Source of the DNA: CAWUEX02 sp963921305
GTDB taxonomy: Bacteria > Pseudomonadota > Alphaproteobacteria > Rhodospirillales > Rhodospirillaceae
DNA length: 64,000 nucleotides
NCBI GenBank assembly: GCA_963921305.4
Contig: CAWUEX030000002.1
Location: forward strand, 2,356,001 to 2,420,000
Reading direction: 5' to 3'
The translations under genes and the position numbers were made by a program. This document shows, in pieces, positions 9,231 through 18,609 of the stretch. Under the pieces are notes generated by a model that did not search any database, was not told the origin of the DNA, and saw nothing but the letters and a program-made list of their open reading frames with translations. Within the stretch, counting starts at the first letter, position 1. Each line of letters opens with the position of its first letter.

Positions 9231-10364
9231 TTAAAACACACCTTGCAGCGCCGGCAGTTTGTGCATAATCGGTTTCATCCACTGAAACTGACGGAATGTC
9301 GTGTAGAAAAGCTGCCCAGGACGGGTCTCGAGGTTAAGCAGATACAGCGGCATGCCTTTGTAGGCCCATTGCCAGCCGCCGTGATCGGACTCAATCGCGC
9401 TCCAATTCCCCACGCGGGGCTGCTTTGAATCGGCTAGGACTGGAGTCCAATAGCGGTCGAGGCACTCGGCATCGCATTGGTTGCCGCCCAGATAGGCTTG
9501 TTCGGATTCGTTCTGATCAATCATCAGGCGGTACAGCGTCATTCCGTCGCTGTTGCCGTATAAGTCTCCGCCATCGGACCCGACAACCTTGACCCAATCT
9601 GGTGACGGCGGGGCGGGCTCGAGAATCACGGCCTGCCAGAGCTGATCTTGACCATGTCCGAGGGTGTCGCCAGGGCTGGCATCCCCGGCGTATGTATACA
9701 AAGGGTGGTCATTGTAGGCCCACTGGCTGAGGCCATCGTCCCGTGCAATGGCGGAAAAGCCGTGCGCCGTATGAGCCGTCCAGGGCGCCCGCACAGGTTG
9801 CCACCTCTCCTGACAGGCGCCGCCGCACTCAAACTGCTCAGGAGTGTCTGTATCGGGCGCGTACACTGTCCCGCCATCCTGGTCGGTTAGGACATGCCCG
9901 AGCACCGTCTCGCCAATGGCAAACTCTGCAGGGATGATGATCGGGTCAAAGGCGACATTCCAGCCATCCCCGGCGCCGAAGACTGCGCCTGGATCAAGGT
10001 CGCGGGCATACCGGTATAGGGGGCGTCCTTGGTAAGCCCACTGTAGTGCACCGTCTTCCCGCGAAATGATAGACCAATGATCCGGCAGATCTGTTGGCGC
10101 ATCCGCGGCCAGCAAGGGCGGGCGCATCTCAGCGCAGCCATCCGCGCAGGTGCTGGTGCCAGGAGAGCTCAGGTCGAGATCGTAGGTATAAAGGGTGTGT
10201 CCTGACGCATCCGTCAGGCGCGTGCCATGTCCTTGCGACGCCGCGCCAACGTCTGACGGCATCGCATGCACGGGCAGGCACATAAGACTTACCAGCGCGA
10301 CCGACTTCACCGCGATTGCTGTGCGTCGGCATTTTAGAGCCAGCGATAGGTGCCGCCGTCTCAT
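9231..10364 (-). CDS. Exported protein with three secreted repeats (PF03640-like)
   Basis: The 377-residue protein starts with a signal-like hydrophobic stretch ending near MCLPVHA and then carries three copies of a unit containing LY.Y or LYRY, an Asp, a Cys-x3-Cys pair (CADGC, CGGAC, CDAEC), W and a closing QWAYxGxPLY motif. This fits the secreted repeat family (Lipoprotein_15), found in proteins sometimes linked to extracellular electron transfer or metal handling, with no proven function. Unlike many members it lacks a clear lipobox. It is the last gene of a four-gene operon and overlaps the DUF1552 gene by four bases. Confidence 0.75.
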   Translation of the reverse strand: MRRRHLSLALKCRRTAIAVKSVALVSLMCLPVHAMPSDVGAASQGHGTRLTDASGHTLYTYDLDLSSPGTSTCADGCAEMRPPLLAADAPTDLPDHWSIISREDGALQWAYQGRPLYRYARDLDPGAVFGAGDGWNVAFDPIIIPAEFAIGETVLGHVLTDQDGGTVYAPDTDTPEQFECGGACQERWQPVRAPWTAHTAHGFSAIARDDGLSQWAYNDHPLYTYAGDASPGDTLGHGQDQLWQAVILEPAPPSPDWVKVVGSDGGDLYGNSDGMTLYRLMIDQNESEQAYLGGNQCDAECLDRYWTPVLADSKQPRVGNWSAIESDHGGWQWAYKGMPLYLLNLETRPGQLFYTTFRQFQWMKPIMHKLPALQGVF

Positions 10365-11731
10365 GCCAGGATATCGGTGATGGTCTTAGAGGTGTTCAAT
10401 GAGCGCGTGCCCCAATTGTCGACGGATAGCCCCATGATTTGCATGGCGGTGAGGCCGATGCGGGTCGCCGGGTCGCCGTTGCCGACCACGTGATATCCAG
10501 TTTTGATCCGCCCGCCGGCTTTTCCGACCGTCATGAAGGGTATGCCATCGACCGAGTGGGTGCGCGCGAAGTTGGTCTCACTGCCGGCGATCAGCAACAC
10601 ATTGTCGAGCAACGTGCCATCGCCCTCGCGGATTGCCGAGAACTCGTCAATGAACGTGGCCAAAGACTCCATGCTGCGGGTGTTGAACCAGGATGTTTGC
10701 GGCTGCAGCCCTGTCGCGGGGTCCACCCGTTCCTCATGCGACAAACTGTGGTGAGTGAGGCTTTCGCCTTCGCGCCGCAGCCCGGAGAAGGAGTCGCTGA
10801 AGACCACGTTGAAGATGTGCGACTGGTTGCAGGCAATGGCCATCGCCAAAATCTTGGCAAACGCATCGTGCGTCGCCTGAACCTTGCCGATTTCGACTCC
10901 CGCGATATCCCCCGTCACGCCGTCATCCGTCGGTGGCGGGACCACCCGGCAGGCCTCATTCGGTGCCGGTTTTTGGAGCTGCACGTCGAGCTGATTCTCG
11001 AGCTCACGGATTGAGGAAAAGTACTGATCCAGTTGGGCGCGGTCCTCTGCTCCCACATCCCGCATCAACTTCTGGCGTTCGTCCGTGACCGCCGACAGCA
11101 CGCTCTTGCGTAACATGACCCTGGGATCCGGTTTGAAGTCCGCGTTGTTCGGATCAACAAAGTCGGGCCCGAATAATCTTTCGTAAAAGGCGAGCGGGGA
11201 AATCTCTCCAGATGCTTTCGTATAGGTTCCCCGCGCTGAATACATATGGCTGGGATTGCCGGTGCAGGACAGGTCGATGGTTTTGAGGCGCGTGCGCCCG
11301 CCAATCTGGTCCGCGATCAAGAGATCAAAGGTCGTCGCTGGTACTTCGTCGTCCTGGTCGGGTGCCACGCCTGTGCGCGATCCCACCCAGCCGCTGGTGT
11401 GGGGATAGTTGGAGCGGCCATCTAGCGGCAGATTGAACTTCGCAAGGAAGTTGATTTTCTCCGCATGCCGCGCCAAGGCAGCGCATTCCCCTTTGAACTG
11501 AATACCCTTGGAGGTGCCAGCGACATCGTCGACGGCATACTCTGGTGTATGACCAAGCCCCCAGAACCATGTGCCAAAGCGCACGGGCAGTGGGGCGCCG
11601 GAGGCGAGAGCTGTTCCCGAGTCATTGAGCATGTGATCGAGGAACGGCAACGCGACGGTCACGCCGGCACCGGCAAGGGTGCCGCGGAGCAACTGACGGC
11701 GGGACAAGGTGGACTTTCGGATCGCGGCCAT
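10361..11731 (-). CDS. DUF1552 protein with Tat signal
   Basis: The 456-residue protein begins with a twin-arginine leader (LSRRQLLRGTLAGAG) and then reads as a DUF1552 protein: FGTWFWGLGHTPEY near the start, NFLAKFNLPLDG, a central helix with IRELENQL, and SETNFARTHSVDGIPF near the end. DUF1552 genes nearly always sit beside DUF1592-type haem proteins, as here. The pair is widespread in planctomycetes, myxobacteria and some proteobacteria, with no established activity. A GGAGAA ribosome-binding site precedes the ATG. It is translationally coupled to the repeat protein downstream. Confidence 0.87.
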   Translation of the reverse strand: MAAIRKSTLSRRQLLRGTLAGAGVTVALPFLDHMLNDSGTALASGAPLPVRFGTWFWGLGHTPEYAVDDVAGTSKGIQFKGECAALARHAEKINFLAKFNLPLDGRSNYPHTSGWVGSRTGVAPDQDDEVPATTFDLLIADQIGGRTRLKTIDLSCTGNPSHMYSARGTYTKASGEISPLAFYERLFGPDFVDPNNADFKPDPRVMLRKSVLSAVTDERQKLMRDVGAEDRAQLDQYFSSIRELENQLDVQLQKPAPNEACRVVPPPTDDGVTGDIAGVEIGKVQATHDAFAKILAMAIACNQSHIFNVVFSDSFSGLRREGESLTHHSLSHEERVDPATGLQPQTSWFNTRSMESLATFIDEFSAIREGDGTLLDNVLLIAGSETNFARTHSVDGIPFMTVGKAGGRIKTGYHVVGNGDPATRIGLTAMQIMGLSVDNWGTRSLNTSKTITDILA

Positions 11732-11733
11732 GA

Positions 11734-13425
11734 CTAGTTCTCCTGCGTGGCGGCGGTGGTGGTTAAAGTGGTGGTATTCATCGCTGATTCTATTGGTGCG
11801 GGGTCCGGTGCAGAAACGGCAAGAAAGGCGTCGCTGGTGACGATCACTTCCAAGAGTGACTTAATCTTATATCCGTTGGCGGCGAACTGCTCTTCCAAAT
11901 AGGCCATCCAAGGGTCACGCGGCGATAATGGCGTGCCACTTGCGTAGGCATACAACCGGTACGTCAGGCACGTTGTTAGTGCAGGGTTGGCATGCAGGGC
12001 CGCGCCTAGCCCGGCACCGTCGTCAAAGGCAATTCCGTCAAGATCACCACTGGTGTCAATCACCTCACCATTTTCTACGGTCCGGAACTGGCCAGCGCCG
12101 TCAAAATTTTCCAAAGCCAAACCGATCGGGTCGGTGATGCGGTGACAGCCTTCGCAGGCAGGGCTGGTCGAGTGAACGGTCAGGCGTTGCCGCGCGGTCT
12201 TGCTTGGAGAGTTGGGGTCGTTGAACTCCGTAAAGTCCACGTCAGGCGGCGGATCGGGCACTTGCTGGCAAAGCAACGTGCTGCGGATCGCGGCGCCGCG
12301 CAGGGTCGGGGAACTCCTGCCAGGGTGCGAATGCAGAGCCAAAAAACCGAGCTGGCTCTGGATGCCGGCGCGCGGGTCGTCGGCCGGAAACTCGAACCGT
12401 TGCCATACGCCCTTCGGCGCTTGCACTTGAACGCGGTAAACCTGCCCGAGCGTGCGGGTCATGAACGTCTTACGGGTGGTAAAGAGGCTGCGGTAGTCCG
12501 CATCTTCGTTGATGACGTGATCGACGATGGTGCGCAGCGTCTGCTCTTTGGCGTGTGCCGATGCGGTCACACCGAATGCCGGATAGATGACATTGTCTTT
12601 CTCGAGGAAGTCAAACTCGCTGAACTCAAACATGTCGCTGAAGAAGGCGCGCACGCCGGCTTCAAGGCGTGGTGAAGCCATCATACGGCTGACCTGGGCC
12701 TCAAGCCCTTTCCGCGTGTGCAATGCGCCAGATTCTGCGGCAAGCAAGAGAAGGTCGTCAGGTGCGGAATTCCACAGCAGGAAGCTCAAACGGCTAGCGA
12801 TCGAGTATGCAGTGGGCCGGTGGCCGCTATTGGCATCCGGATCGGGTTCAATATCCTCGCTGACAAACAGGAACTGAGGCGCCACCAGCAAGCTGATCAA
12901 GCCCAGTTCAAGACCTTCCTCGAAGCTGCCCAGGGTTTGAGCGGCCTCACGGATTAAGTCCAACCGTGGCTGCAATTCGTCTTGTTGCAGCGGGCGACGG
13001 AACAACAGTCGCCCGGTTCGCGTGATCAGCTCTTCTGTGCAGGCTTGATCATAGTCCATCCCTGGTTCCAGGGCGCACGGCACCAGGAACGTCCGGTTTG
13101 GCTCCGACAAGGTCTGCGCGGCGATGGACCGCGCCATCTCGTCGTACTGGCGCATGCTGCCCGAGGTCACAGTGGCGTTTCGCGCGCCGACAGTGAGCAG
13201 ACCTTCTTTGCGTACCGGGGCATCGAACCGGCCACCGACCGTAATGGCTGAGCCGAAAACATCGGCAATGATGTTTCTGTATTGGTCTTCGGTCAGGCGT
13301 CTGATGTCAGGCGGCGTGCCTTCCACGTCGGGCTCTGACGGTCCGCAAGCGCTGAGCAACAAGGCCGAGAGGCAGAGTGCGCAAGAGGAGAGGATAAGGC
13401 GGGTTGTGGTTTGGCTTTGCATCAT
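11734..13425 (-). CDS. DUF1592/DUF1588-type cytochrome-like lipoprotein
   Basis: The frame is open to 13449, but ATG at 13425 gives a normal lipoprotein leader with lipobox LSAC, so the mature protein would start at that Cys on a membrane. Domains follow the usual order of the family: DUF1587-like (IRRLTEDQYRNII), DUF1595, DUF1592 (FLLWNSAPDDLLL), DUF1588 with a c-type haem motif CEGCH at about 424-428, and DUF1585 at the C-terminus. Roughly 563 residues. It is followed after two bases by its usual partner, the DUF1552 gene. The haem motif points to electron transfer or oxidation in the periplasm; substrate unknown. Confidence 0.85.
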   Translation of the reverse strand: MMQSQTTTRLILSSCALCLSALLLSACGPSEPDVEGTPPDIRRLTEDQYRNIIADVFGSAITVGGRFDAPVRKEGLLTVGARNATVTSGSMRQYDEMARSIAAQTLSEPNRTFLVPCALEPGMDYDQACTEELITRTGRLLFRRPLQQDELQPRLDLIREAAQTLGSFEEGLELGLISLLVAPQFLFVSEDIEPDPDANSGHRPTAYSIASRLSFLLWNSAPDDLLLLAAESGALHTRKGLEAQVSRMMASPRLEAGVRAFFSDMFEFSEFDFLEKDNVIYPAFGVTASAHAKEQTLRTIVDHVINEDADYRSLFTTRKTFMTRTLGQVYRVQVQAPKGVWQRFEFPADDPRAGIQSQLGFLALHSHPGRSSPTLRGAAIRSTLLCQQVPDPPPDVDFTEFNDPNSPSKTARQRLTVHSTSPACEGCHRITDPIGLALENFDGAGQFRTVENGEVIDTSGDLDGIAFDDGAGLGAALHANPALTTCLTYRLYAYASGTPLSPRDPWMAYLEEQFAANGYKIKSLLEVIVTSDAFLAVSAPDPAPIESAMNTTTLTTTAATQEN

Positions 13426-13460
13426 GGGTTTCTTGTCACAAGGGCACAAAAGGCAAGCCG

Positions 13461-14657
13461 CTAAGGAGCTTCAGATCGTTGCGCCATCTCGCCTAAAGGC
13501 GGCGCGTTAATGAAGGCCCGGGTCGCTTTGAACTTGAACGCCGATGACAGAGTGGTGCAGTCGCCTGTCTCGGGGTCCGGGTGACCATCCGCCAATTCGT
13601 GGGCGGCCTTGAATATAGCGGGGCAACTGAATTTATGGCGATTGGCAAAAGATGTCAGCATGCCCCGCACATAGCTATAAATTTGGTCGACGCCGTAGTA
13701 GCCATAGACCATTCCGTCTGTCTTGCCGGTCTCTGCCGTGATGTCCATCTCTAATTGCATATCCCGGATCAACTGGCGGATGTATTGATAGTTTCCATAG
13801 TGAGGTAAGTGCACGTCCTCCGGACTGGTTTTGAGCACGCCATTCTCGATGCGTCCTTTCACCGAGTCACCGTACCGCGGTTTACCGTCTTCCATATCGA
13901 TATCGTAGGTCGCAAAGGGAAGAACTTCGTTGGCGCTGTCCAAACTAAAGGCGCCAATACCGCGATAGAATGTGACCGTCACATCGTCGTCATTATTGAG
14001 GTCATCAATGTCCGTCACGTTCATGAGAATCATGCCCAGGCCGCTCGTCCGGCGGTGCGCGTTGGCGTTGTTCTCAATATGGCCATCACTGCGCCAGGCT
14101 TGGACGCACCCGAACAGGCGGTACATCTGGTTGTCGACGCCGGCCTCACCATTCAATCCGGTAAAAGTACGGTGGGCACAGGATTTGGGGGTCGCCGTTC
14201 CGTCCGCATTGTCGTCCAAATCGATCCCATAGGCGTACTTGCCCTCGACAACGGGTAGGGGCGGGTCGTCAACCGACGTTGGCTGAGCGCATACATCTTC
14301 ACCCTCCGGCCCGCGGTAATTCACATGACGAATCTGGGTGATGAGGCGTTCCGGGTATGAGCGGCGCTCTTCGGGAGAGACCGTCGACTCCCAGATCTCA
14401 TAATTACCGGGCGCCGGACCTTCGGGACATTCGTCCATGAACAGCGTTTCATGCATCGCCGTGTTCCACTGAGTGACTGCGAATCCAAGGGACATACCCT
14501 CAGCGCGCGCCCCTCCAGCTCCGTCAATATTCACGCTGGTAAGACCCGCTGTTAAAACACAGAGACTCAGTACTTTTTTCCAAGGGAAGGCGTGGCGACG
14601 CAGTCTTGCGGGGGGCGACTGCGATATTCGATGTTTCTGCGGCACGATGGTCTGCAT
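13461..14657 (-). CDS. Exported protein of unknown function, first gene of the DUF1592/DUF1552 operon
   Basis: I do not recognise a family. The 398-residue protein has an extended N-terminus, a hydrophobic signal segment around residues 28-45 and cleavage near GGARAEG. The mature part is acidic, with several spread Cys residues (DECPEG, DVCAQ, KSCAH, FGCVQ, FSCPA, GDCTT) that could form disulphides, and a DIDDLNNDDD stretch that could bind calcium. Only about 35 bases separate it from the cytochrome-like lipoprotein start, so it is probably a component of the same periplasmic system. It is divergent from the CHRD gene. Confidence 0.7.
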   Translation of the reverse strand: MQTIVPQKHRISQSPPARLRRHAFPWKKVLSLCVLTAGLTSVNIDGAGGARAEGMSLGFAVTQWNTAMHETLFMDECPEGPAPGNYEIWESTVSPEERRSYPERLITQIRHVNYRGPEGEDVCAQPTSVDDPPLPVVEGKYAYGIDLDDNADGTATPKSCAHRTFTGLNGEAGVDNQMYRLFGCVQAWRSDGHIENNANAHRRTSGLGMILMNVTDIDDLNNDDDVTVTFYRGIGAFSLDSANEVLPFATYDIDMEDGKPRYGDSVKGRIENGVLKTSPEDVHLPHYGNYQYIRQLIRDMQLEMDITAETGKTDGMVYGYYGVDQIYSYVRGMLTSFANRHKFSCPAIFKAAHELADGHPDPETGDCTTLSSAFKFKATRAFINAPPLGEMAQRSEAP

Positions 14658-14901
14658 CCAGTCTAAGGGTCAGATTTCTATGGGTATTGTCCATGCGCCC
14701 ACCGTTGAATCAATGACTAAAGGGACGTTGCGGAACCTGGGCCCGCCAACTTGGGCAGATTTTCGTGAGTGCGTTTCGCGCGACCCAAGGAATCTCCTTG
14801 GTCCCGGGTGTTGCGGCATAGGTGGGGCAGTTGTCTGCCGCGTTGCAACCTGCATAAGATGGCGGTCTTAACGAGACTGCTTGGTGGACGTACGCCGCGT
14901 G

Positions 14902-15405
14902 ATGGTCCTGCGTTTTATATGTTTGAGTCTTCTCATTGCCGGTCTATCGGCCTTGTCAGGCGCCAGCGCGCAGGTGCCTGAGGACTTGTCGTGCATTTCC
15001 TTCTCAACAGACCCAATGGATCAGTCCGGGCCGCCCATACACTTCCAGGCAAATCTCTGGGATGGCCCGCAACGGGCGCCGACGACAAGTGATGCCACAG
15101 GGGTCGCAGATTTTGTGCTTGAGCGCGACACGTTGCGCCTGTCGTGGACCGTGACCTTCGACTCCCTAACCAGTGAACCGATCGGCTTGCATGTCCATGG
15201 GCCGGTGCCTGCCGAAGGCCTTGCGCCCATCATTTTTCCACTGGTCGACGGCGATATTGAATCCCCGGTCAGAGGGGAGCGCACACTCACGACCGGTGAG
15301 GTCTCTATTTTGGTGCAGAACTGGGCCTACGTGAATCTTCACACCCAGCAATACCCGGAGGGCGAGATCAGAGGCGGGATCAAGAAGCAGCGTCCTGAAT
15401 GCTAG
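14902..15405 (+). CDS. Exported CHRD-domain protein
   Basis: The mature protein is a CHRD-domain protein: HFQANLWDG near the start, LSWTVTFDSLTSEPIGLHVHGP in the middle and the closing YVNLHTQQYPEGEIRGGI, all typical of the family. The ATG at 14902 starts a Sec signal peptide (MVLRFICLSLLIAG through SGASAQ); GTG at 14884 and TTG at 14881 are in frame and cannot be excluded because no ribosome-binding site is strong. About 167 residues. CHRD proteins are secreted beta-rich proteins of uncertain role. It shares a divergent promoter region with the operon beginning at 14657. Confidence 0.8.
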   Translation: MVLRFICLSLLIAGLSALSGASAQVPEDLSCISFSTDPMDQSGPPIHFQANLWDGPQRAPTTSDATGVADFVLERDTLRLSWTVTFDSLTSEPIGLHVHGPVPAEGLAPIIFPLVDGDIESPVRGERTLTTGEVSILVQNWAYVNLHTQQYPEGEIRGGIKKQRPEC

Positions 15406-15539
15406 CGCCCGAGCCTGTTCCGGCTCTCCACGATCAAATTCCAAAGCCTTGTTCGGTCCGTCGACACGGGTGCAAAAACCAATCACCCTGACTGCGTAAA
15501 CATGCTTTGTTCTTATGAGCAAAGGAAAACGGAGCATTC

Positions 15540-17285
15540 ATGGCGTCCCAGACCAATCAGATGACCGGCGGTCAAGTTATCAGTGCCATCTTGCGGGGCT
15601 ACGGGATTGAGACAGCCTTCGTGCTCGCTGGTGCGGCGCATGCCCATACCCTGTACGCGATGGATGACGATGGGATCGCCGTGATTTCGGGACGGCATGA
15701 AACTGGAACCGTTGGTGCCGCTGACGGCTATGCCCGTGTCACGGGCCGTCCAGGTATCGCGATGATTGCTGGCAAGCAGGGCATGCCCAATGCCATGGGG
15801 GGCATTCAGACGGCACGTCTGGCGTGTTCTCCGGTGGTGGTGTTCGCCTCCGTCTATCCGGAGTCGGCGCAAGAGTCCTCCGGCGAGGAGGGGCAGGACG
15901 CGCTCAAGATGGCCGAGCCCTTTGCCAAGTGGTGCAAAGTTGTGCCCAGCGCGGACAGACTTGCTGAGTTCGTGCACGCCGCCATGCGCGCTGCGACCTC
16001 CGGGCGGCCCGGTGTCGCCGTCATCGGCGTGCCCGGCAGCATTCAACGGGCATTGATCGAAGGCCCGCATACGCTCTCGCCGTATCCGCTTGCCACGTCT
16101 AGGGCTGCGGCCAGCGATACTGATGTCGAAGCTGCGGCGGAGATGATGGCCTCGGCCAAACGTCCGCTGGTCTTGGCCGGTTCGGGCGCCGCCCTCTCGG
16201 GCGCCGGTCACGCGTTGCGGGATTTGGTGTCTCATCACAAGCTGCCCGTCTTCGGGCATGCGTTGGGCCGCGGTCTGGTGCCTGAGGACTTAGAATTCGG
16301 GTTTGGCTGGCCGTTGGCTCAGATTGCTGCACATGAGGCGGACGCCGTGCTCGCCGTCGGTATCCGCTTGTCGCAGCGGCTGGGCTACGGCCTGGCTCCG
16401 CGCTTCAATCCTGACGCCAAGTTCAGCCAGATCGACATCGAGCCCTCAGAGTTTGGCCGCAACCGGATCATCGATGTGCCGCTGTTCGGCGACGCAGCAT
16501 CCACGGTGGCCAAGCTTGACGCTGCCTTGACAGCGCGTGGCTATCAGCCGCCGTCGCCCCGTCCGGAATGGGTCAACGCGGCGATGTCGGCGCGCATGGC
16601 CCGGATCGACGAGTTGGGAACCGAAAGCGCGGGTCCGATTCACCCGCTGTATGCGGGACGCGCTTTGGCCAAGGCCATGCCAAAGGACGCCATCTTTGTT
16701 GGGGACGGGGCCGACGCTCTGAACTGGATGCACGGGGTCATTCGCATCACTGGAGAGCGCTCCTATCTGGATCATTATCCCCTGGGTTCCATGGGGATCG
16801 GCACCGCGCTGGCGATCGGCGCTGCGGCTGGCGAACGGGAAAGTGCGCGCCGTGAGAAACGTGAAGAGCGGCCGGTTGTCCTGCTAACCGGCGATGGATC
16901 GTTTGGGTTTTACGCGTCCGAATGGAACGCTGTCACACTCGCCGGACTCAAGATCGTTTGCCTCATTCTCAACGACCGCGCGTGGGGAACAGAGAAGAAC
17001 GGCCAACTGCATGCCATGGGCCGCAACGTGAACTGTGAGCTCGGCGACGTCGCCTATGAGGCAATTGCGCAGGCCTACGGCGTCAACGGTGAAAGAGTCG
17101 AGGCCCACGCAGAGATCGACAGCGCCTTGCAGCGTGCGTTCGCGGCGGAAAAATCCACAGTGTTGAATATTCTCACGGACCCAGACGCGGGGCTCGCGCG
17201 CAAGCAAGACCCGCTTTTGCAGATGATCACCTTCGAGGAGTTGCAGGGCAGTCTCAAGGCCCAAGCGTCTAGCGAAGGCCACTGA
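15540..17285 (+). CDS. Thiamine-diphosphate-dependent enzyme, acetolactate synthase-like
   Basis: A 581-residue protein with the three-domain layout of the acetolactate synthase/oxalyl-CoA decarboxylase family. The catalytic Glu is at residue 54 (GRHET) and the TPP/magnesium motif runs from GDG at 451-453 to Asn478-Asp479. No signal peptide, so it is cytosolic. Its ribosome-binding site is ACGGAG. It is not a clear IlvB: there is no small subunit gene nearby. A Gfo/Idh/MocA oxidoreductase follows in the same direction after 26 bases. Likely a C-C lyase or ligase acting on a 2-oxoacid or 2-hydroxyacyl compound. Confidence 0.85.
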   Translation: MASQTNQMTGGQVISAILRGYGIETAFVLAGAAHAHTLYAMDDDGIAVISGRHETGTVGAADGYARVTGRPGIAMIAGKQGMPNAMGGIQTARLACSPVVVFASVYPESAQESSGEEGQDALKMAEPFAKWCKVVPSADRLAEFVHAAMRAATSGRPGVAVIGVPGSIQRALIEGPHTLSPYPLATSRAAASDTDVEAAAEMMASAKRPLVLAGSGAALSGAGHALRDLVSHHKLPVFGHALGRGLVPEDLEFGFGWPLAQIAAHEADAVLAVGIRLSQRLGYGLAPRFNPDAKFSQIDIEPSEFGRNRIIDVPLFGDAASTVAKLDAALTARGYQPPSPRPEWVNAAMSARMARIDELGTESAGPIHPLYAGRALAKAMPKDAIFVGDGADALNWMHGVIRITGERSYLDHYPLGSMGIGTALAIGAAAGERESARREKREERPVVLLTGDGSFGFYASEWNAVTLAGLKIVCLILNDRAWGTEKNGQLHAMGRNVNCELGDVAYEAIAQAYGVNGERVEAHAEIDSALQRAFAAEKSTVLNILTDPDAGLARKQDPLLQMITFEELQGSLKAQASSEGH

Positions 17286-17311
17286 AGGCACTGTGCAAAG
17301 GGAGCCATGGT

Positions 17312-18229
17312 ATGCCGGAACAGGTGAACTGGCTTCTCGTCGGCGCGGGCCGTGCGGGCGCGTGCCTCGCCGCTGCGATTGAGCGGACCGGCGGCGCGTG
17401 CATTGCCGCAGTCGTTGATCCTGAAAAAACCGACTTAGGTGGCCGCCCCATCTATCCATCGATCGACGATGTGTTTTCGGTTGTTCAACCTGACGCCGCC
17501 GTCATTGCGGCTCCCAACACCGTTCAGGTTGCTGTTGCCCGCACCCTTATTGATCGTGGCGTTCCTGTTCTGGTGGAAAAGCCAGTTGGAGTGAACGCGG
17601 CTGAGGCAACTGATTTAAGGACATACGCCGAGCACGCGCGTGTGCCTGCGGGCGTAGTCCTCAACCAGCGCGCCCAGTGTCATTCCCGCTGGATCAAAGC
17701 TCAGATCGAGTTGCAGAAAGCCCGTCCCACCCAAGTCACTATCACCGGCCACCCACCCGTTCTTGAAGGATGGCAGGCTAACACCGACGTTCACGGCGCC
17801 GGGTTGGCCAGAATGATCGGAGTGCACTACCTCGACCTTCTGCTGTGGTGGTTCGGTGACCCGTTGACCGCGGTGCTCACCACGAATCGGGATGTCGAAT
17901 TCGCTGTCGAGTTGTCGTTCGCGAACCAATGCCAAGCGACACTCGCACTGACCTGTGTGCCCCAGGATCAGGCGTCGCCGGTGCGCATTGAAATGACTGG
18001 ACCAGGCTTCGCGCTGACGCAAACTGGCCACGTGATTGATGATGTTGAGGGTCTCGAGGCGCCATCCGATCCCGAGGGCAGCGATCCTGTATTCGTGTAC
18101 GGGCCAGGGCACCTTACGGCGATCACCGAGGCAACCACTGCGATATACTCAGGCACCGAGTTTCCCGCTCCACTCGGCGAAATACTGCCGGCGCTGAAAC
18201 TTCTTGAGAGACTTACTGCGCCACCTTAG
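17312..18229 (+). CDS. Gfo/Idh/MocA-family oxidoreductase
   Basis: The 305-residue protein has an N-terminal Rossmann domain with GAGRAG at about 9-14 and the family hallmark VEKPVG around residue 90, whose Lys is catalytic in this family. The second domain carries the HYLDLLLWWFGDP segment that supplies the usual His/Asp. Such enzymes oxidise or reduce sugars, cyclitols or related hydroxy compounds with NAD(P). It is probably co-transcribed with the upstream TPP enzyme, so the two may act on one substrate. The gene ends 10 bases from a convergent cytochrome c gene. Confidence 0.85.
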   Translation: MPEQVNWLLVGAGRAGACLAAAIERTGGACIAAVVDPEKTDLGGRPIYPSIDDVFSVVQPDAAVIAAPNTVQVAVARTLIDRGVPVLVEKPVGVNAAEATDLRTYAEHARVPAGVVLNQRAQCHSRWIKAQIELQKARPTQVTITGHPPVLEGWQANTDVHGAGLARMIGVHYLDLLLWWFGDPLTAVLTTNRDVEFAVELSFANQCQATLALTCVPQDQASPVRIEMTGPGFALTQTGHVIDDVEGLEAPSDPEGSDPVFVYGPGHLTAITEATTAIYSGTEFPAPLGEILPALKLLERLTAPP

Positions 18230-18239
18230 CGCACGAGTC

Positions 18240-18599
18240 TTAGGAGTCCGGCTCCAAGTTCTGGAGCAGGTCAATGCTGTCCGCATCAGGTGGTGGCGGC
18301 ACGGCTTCCAGGAACGCGACAATGTCGGAAATCTCGGCGTCCGACAGGATTTCTTCGGGATAAACGGGCATGCGGCCGGGGCTAAACCGGATAAAGTTGG
18401 CAATGGCCTCCGCCGGCAGGGTGTCGGGCGTCAGCATCGGGCCGGCGTCATTGCCCTGTCCGTCCGTGCCATGACACTGATAACAGCCCACCCGCATGTA
18501 GGTGTCCTGGCCGCGTTGCGCATCTCCATCTTGAGCCGAGGCCAGTGTGGGCCAAGCCAGCGCCGCAACACAGATCATCAACAGTGATTTCATCTTCAT
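18240..18599 (-). CDS. Small soluble cytochrome c
   Basis: The ATG at 18599 follows a G-rich ribosome-binding site (GAGGGGGGGG) and begins a Sec signal peptide ending ASAQ near residue 23. The 119-residue precursor has one haem motif, CYQCH at 39-43, and a PGRMPVYP segment that can supply the distal Met. It is a periplasmic class I electron carrier. It lies 10 bases after the stop of the exported TPP enzyme, so it is the obvious candidate electron acceptor for it; that link is inferred from position. Confidence 0.88.
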   Translation of the reverse strand: MKMKSLLMICVAALAWPTLASAQDGDAQRGQDTYMRVGCYQCHGTDGQGNDAGPMLTPDTLPAEAIANFIRFSPGRMPVYPEEILSDAEISDIVAFLEAVPPPPDADSIDLLQNLEPDS

Positions 18600-18609
18600 G
18601 ACCCCCCCC

